Positions 63,679 through 64,000 of a DNA stretch of 64,000 nt are shown piece after piece. How positions within the stretch are numbered: the first letter of the stretch is position 1; the number at the start of each line of letters is the position of its first letter. The notes under the pieces are model-generated. The model made no database searches. It saw nothing but the letters and a program-made list of their open reading frames with translations, and was not told where the DNA came from. The DNA lies in contig CAVWGP010000004.1 in NCBI GenBank assembly GCA_963754645.1, positions 496,001 to 560,000 on the forward strand, written 5' to 3'. The DNA is from CAVWGP01 sp963754645. GTDB lineage: Bacteria; Pseudomonadota; Alphaproteobacteria; Bin65. A program made the position numbers and the translations under genes.

Positions 63679-63726
63679 GTTCTGTACCTCCTGTCGGTGA
63701 AGTTCCCTGATTTTTCGCCGCGCCGC

Positions 63727-64000
63727 TTATTCGGCGGCGCGCGCGCTTGCCGTTTCCTCGCGCAGCAGGCGCTCGACGATGCGCCGGCTGCGTTGCGGTC
63801 CGTTGTCGATCGCGAGGCGCACCGATTGGCGGCCGCCGCTTTCGTCCTCGGCGGTTTGGATCGCCTCCAGCACCGCCTTGTCTTCGTTGAACGCCATGAT
63901 GAGCTGATCGGTCATGGTTTTCGACACCGCTTCGTCGCCGGGCGCGAAGTTGCGCACTTGCATCCAGAAATAATGCGACGTTCGCTCGGTCTCGGGCGCG
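63727..64000 (-). CDS. Rieske aromatic oxygenase (vanillate-demethylase-like), C-terminal part, cut by the right edge
   Basis: The reverse strand is open from the right edge to the stop at 63727. The visible 90 residues read APETERTSHYFWMQVRNFAPG, then FNEDKAVLEAIQ and a terminal SRRIVERLLREETA, which matches the C-terminal end of VanA-type vanillate/aromatic O-demethylase oxygenase subunits. The Rieske and iron-binding motifs lie outside the window. An internal ATG at 63963 is not a start. It lies 48 bp upstream of the substrate-binding-protein gene on the same strand. Confidence 0.75.
   Translation of the reverse strand, partial: APETERTSHYFWMQVRNFAPGDEAVSKTMTDQLIMAFNEDKAVLEAIQTAEDESGGRQSVRLAIDNGPQRSRRIVERLLREETASARAAE

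Noticed and set aside
63727..63963. A complete 78-residue gene starting at 63963
   Set aside because: The frame stays open to the right edge, and the codons before this ATG match the oxygenase C-terminus (TERTSHYFW), so it is an internal methionine.

Overview
The window is high-GC DNA from a Gram-negative bacterium, most likely an alphaproteobacterium. The evidence is the density of branched-chain-amino-acid-type ABC cassettes, a TRAP transporter, Tat-exported binding proteins, hydantoinase/oxoprolinase genes, molybdenum hydroxylase genes, and dispersed GC-rich palindromes of the GTCATCCCGACCGGAGCG type. The order or genus cannot be fixed from the sequence alone. No rRNA, tRNA, CRISPR array, phage gene or classical insertion sequence was recognised. 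About 62 genes are called, and both window edges cut a gene.

Layout. 1-3785 (minus) is a compact catabolic operon: isocitrate-lyase/PEP-mutase-like enzyme, isochorismatase-like hydrolase, maleate-isomerase-like enzyme, SDR and metallo-beta-lactamase-fold hydrolase. 3841-5811 encodes a membrane-anchored pseudokinase fused to a formylglycine-generating-enzyme-type domain. 5924-7937 holds a ketopantoate-reductase-like gene and a class II aldolase. 7951-8655 is a GIY-YIG nuclease gene enclosed by palindromic repeats and short terminal inverted repeats, which looks like a small mobile unit. 8665-12590 carries a DUF1501/DUF1800 pair and a BenE-type transporter. 12863-17755 has a DUF4394 protein, a large DUF2339 membrane protein and an RTX-type calcium-binding protein. 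17988-22572 is a complete LIV-type ABC operon preceded by two CRP/FNR-like palindromes.

24194-41181 is a catabolic island. On the minus strand lies a three-subunit molybdenum hydroxylase with a VOC protein. Divergent from it is a long plus-strand run: small HTH-like protein, TauT-type ABC ATPase and permease, cupin, Rieske oxygenase, SDR, alpha/beta hydrolase, extradiol-type dioxygenase, second SDR, ThDP enzyme, aspartate-dehydrogenase-like protein, thioesterase-like protein and aldehyde dehydrogenase. It ends against a convergent luciferase-like monooxygenase. The set reads as import, ring hydroxylation, dehydrogenation, ring cleavage, C-C hydrolysis and processing of the products. The substrate is not known.

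41282-49745 holds CBS-BON and hypothetical genes next to an FNR/FixK-type box, a 3-hydroxyisobutyrate-dehydrogenase-like gene, a DctPQM TRAP operon, two tandem EamA transporters (with a remnant of a third), a ChaC-like enzyme and a small secreted cysteine-rich protein. 49880-54841 holds a MetE/UROD-like protein, a secreted alpha/beta hydrolase, a proline-rich cysteine-rich secreted protein and an RlmI-like methyltransferase. 55070-63678 (minus) is one operon of a LIV-type importer, with its two permeases fused in one gene, followed by hydantoinase/oxoprolinase subunits. A vanillate-demethylase-like Rieske oxygenase is cut by the right edge.

Caution: eight genes are broken by single-base shifts, mostly at short homopolymers, and in each the second frame resumes the same family. 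This pattern suits consensus sequencing error better than real gene decay. Those genes are annotated over their full corrected extent with the shift position stated.
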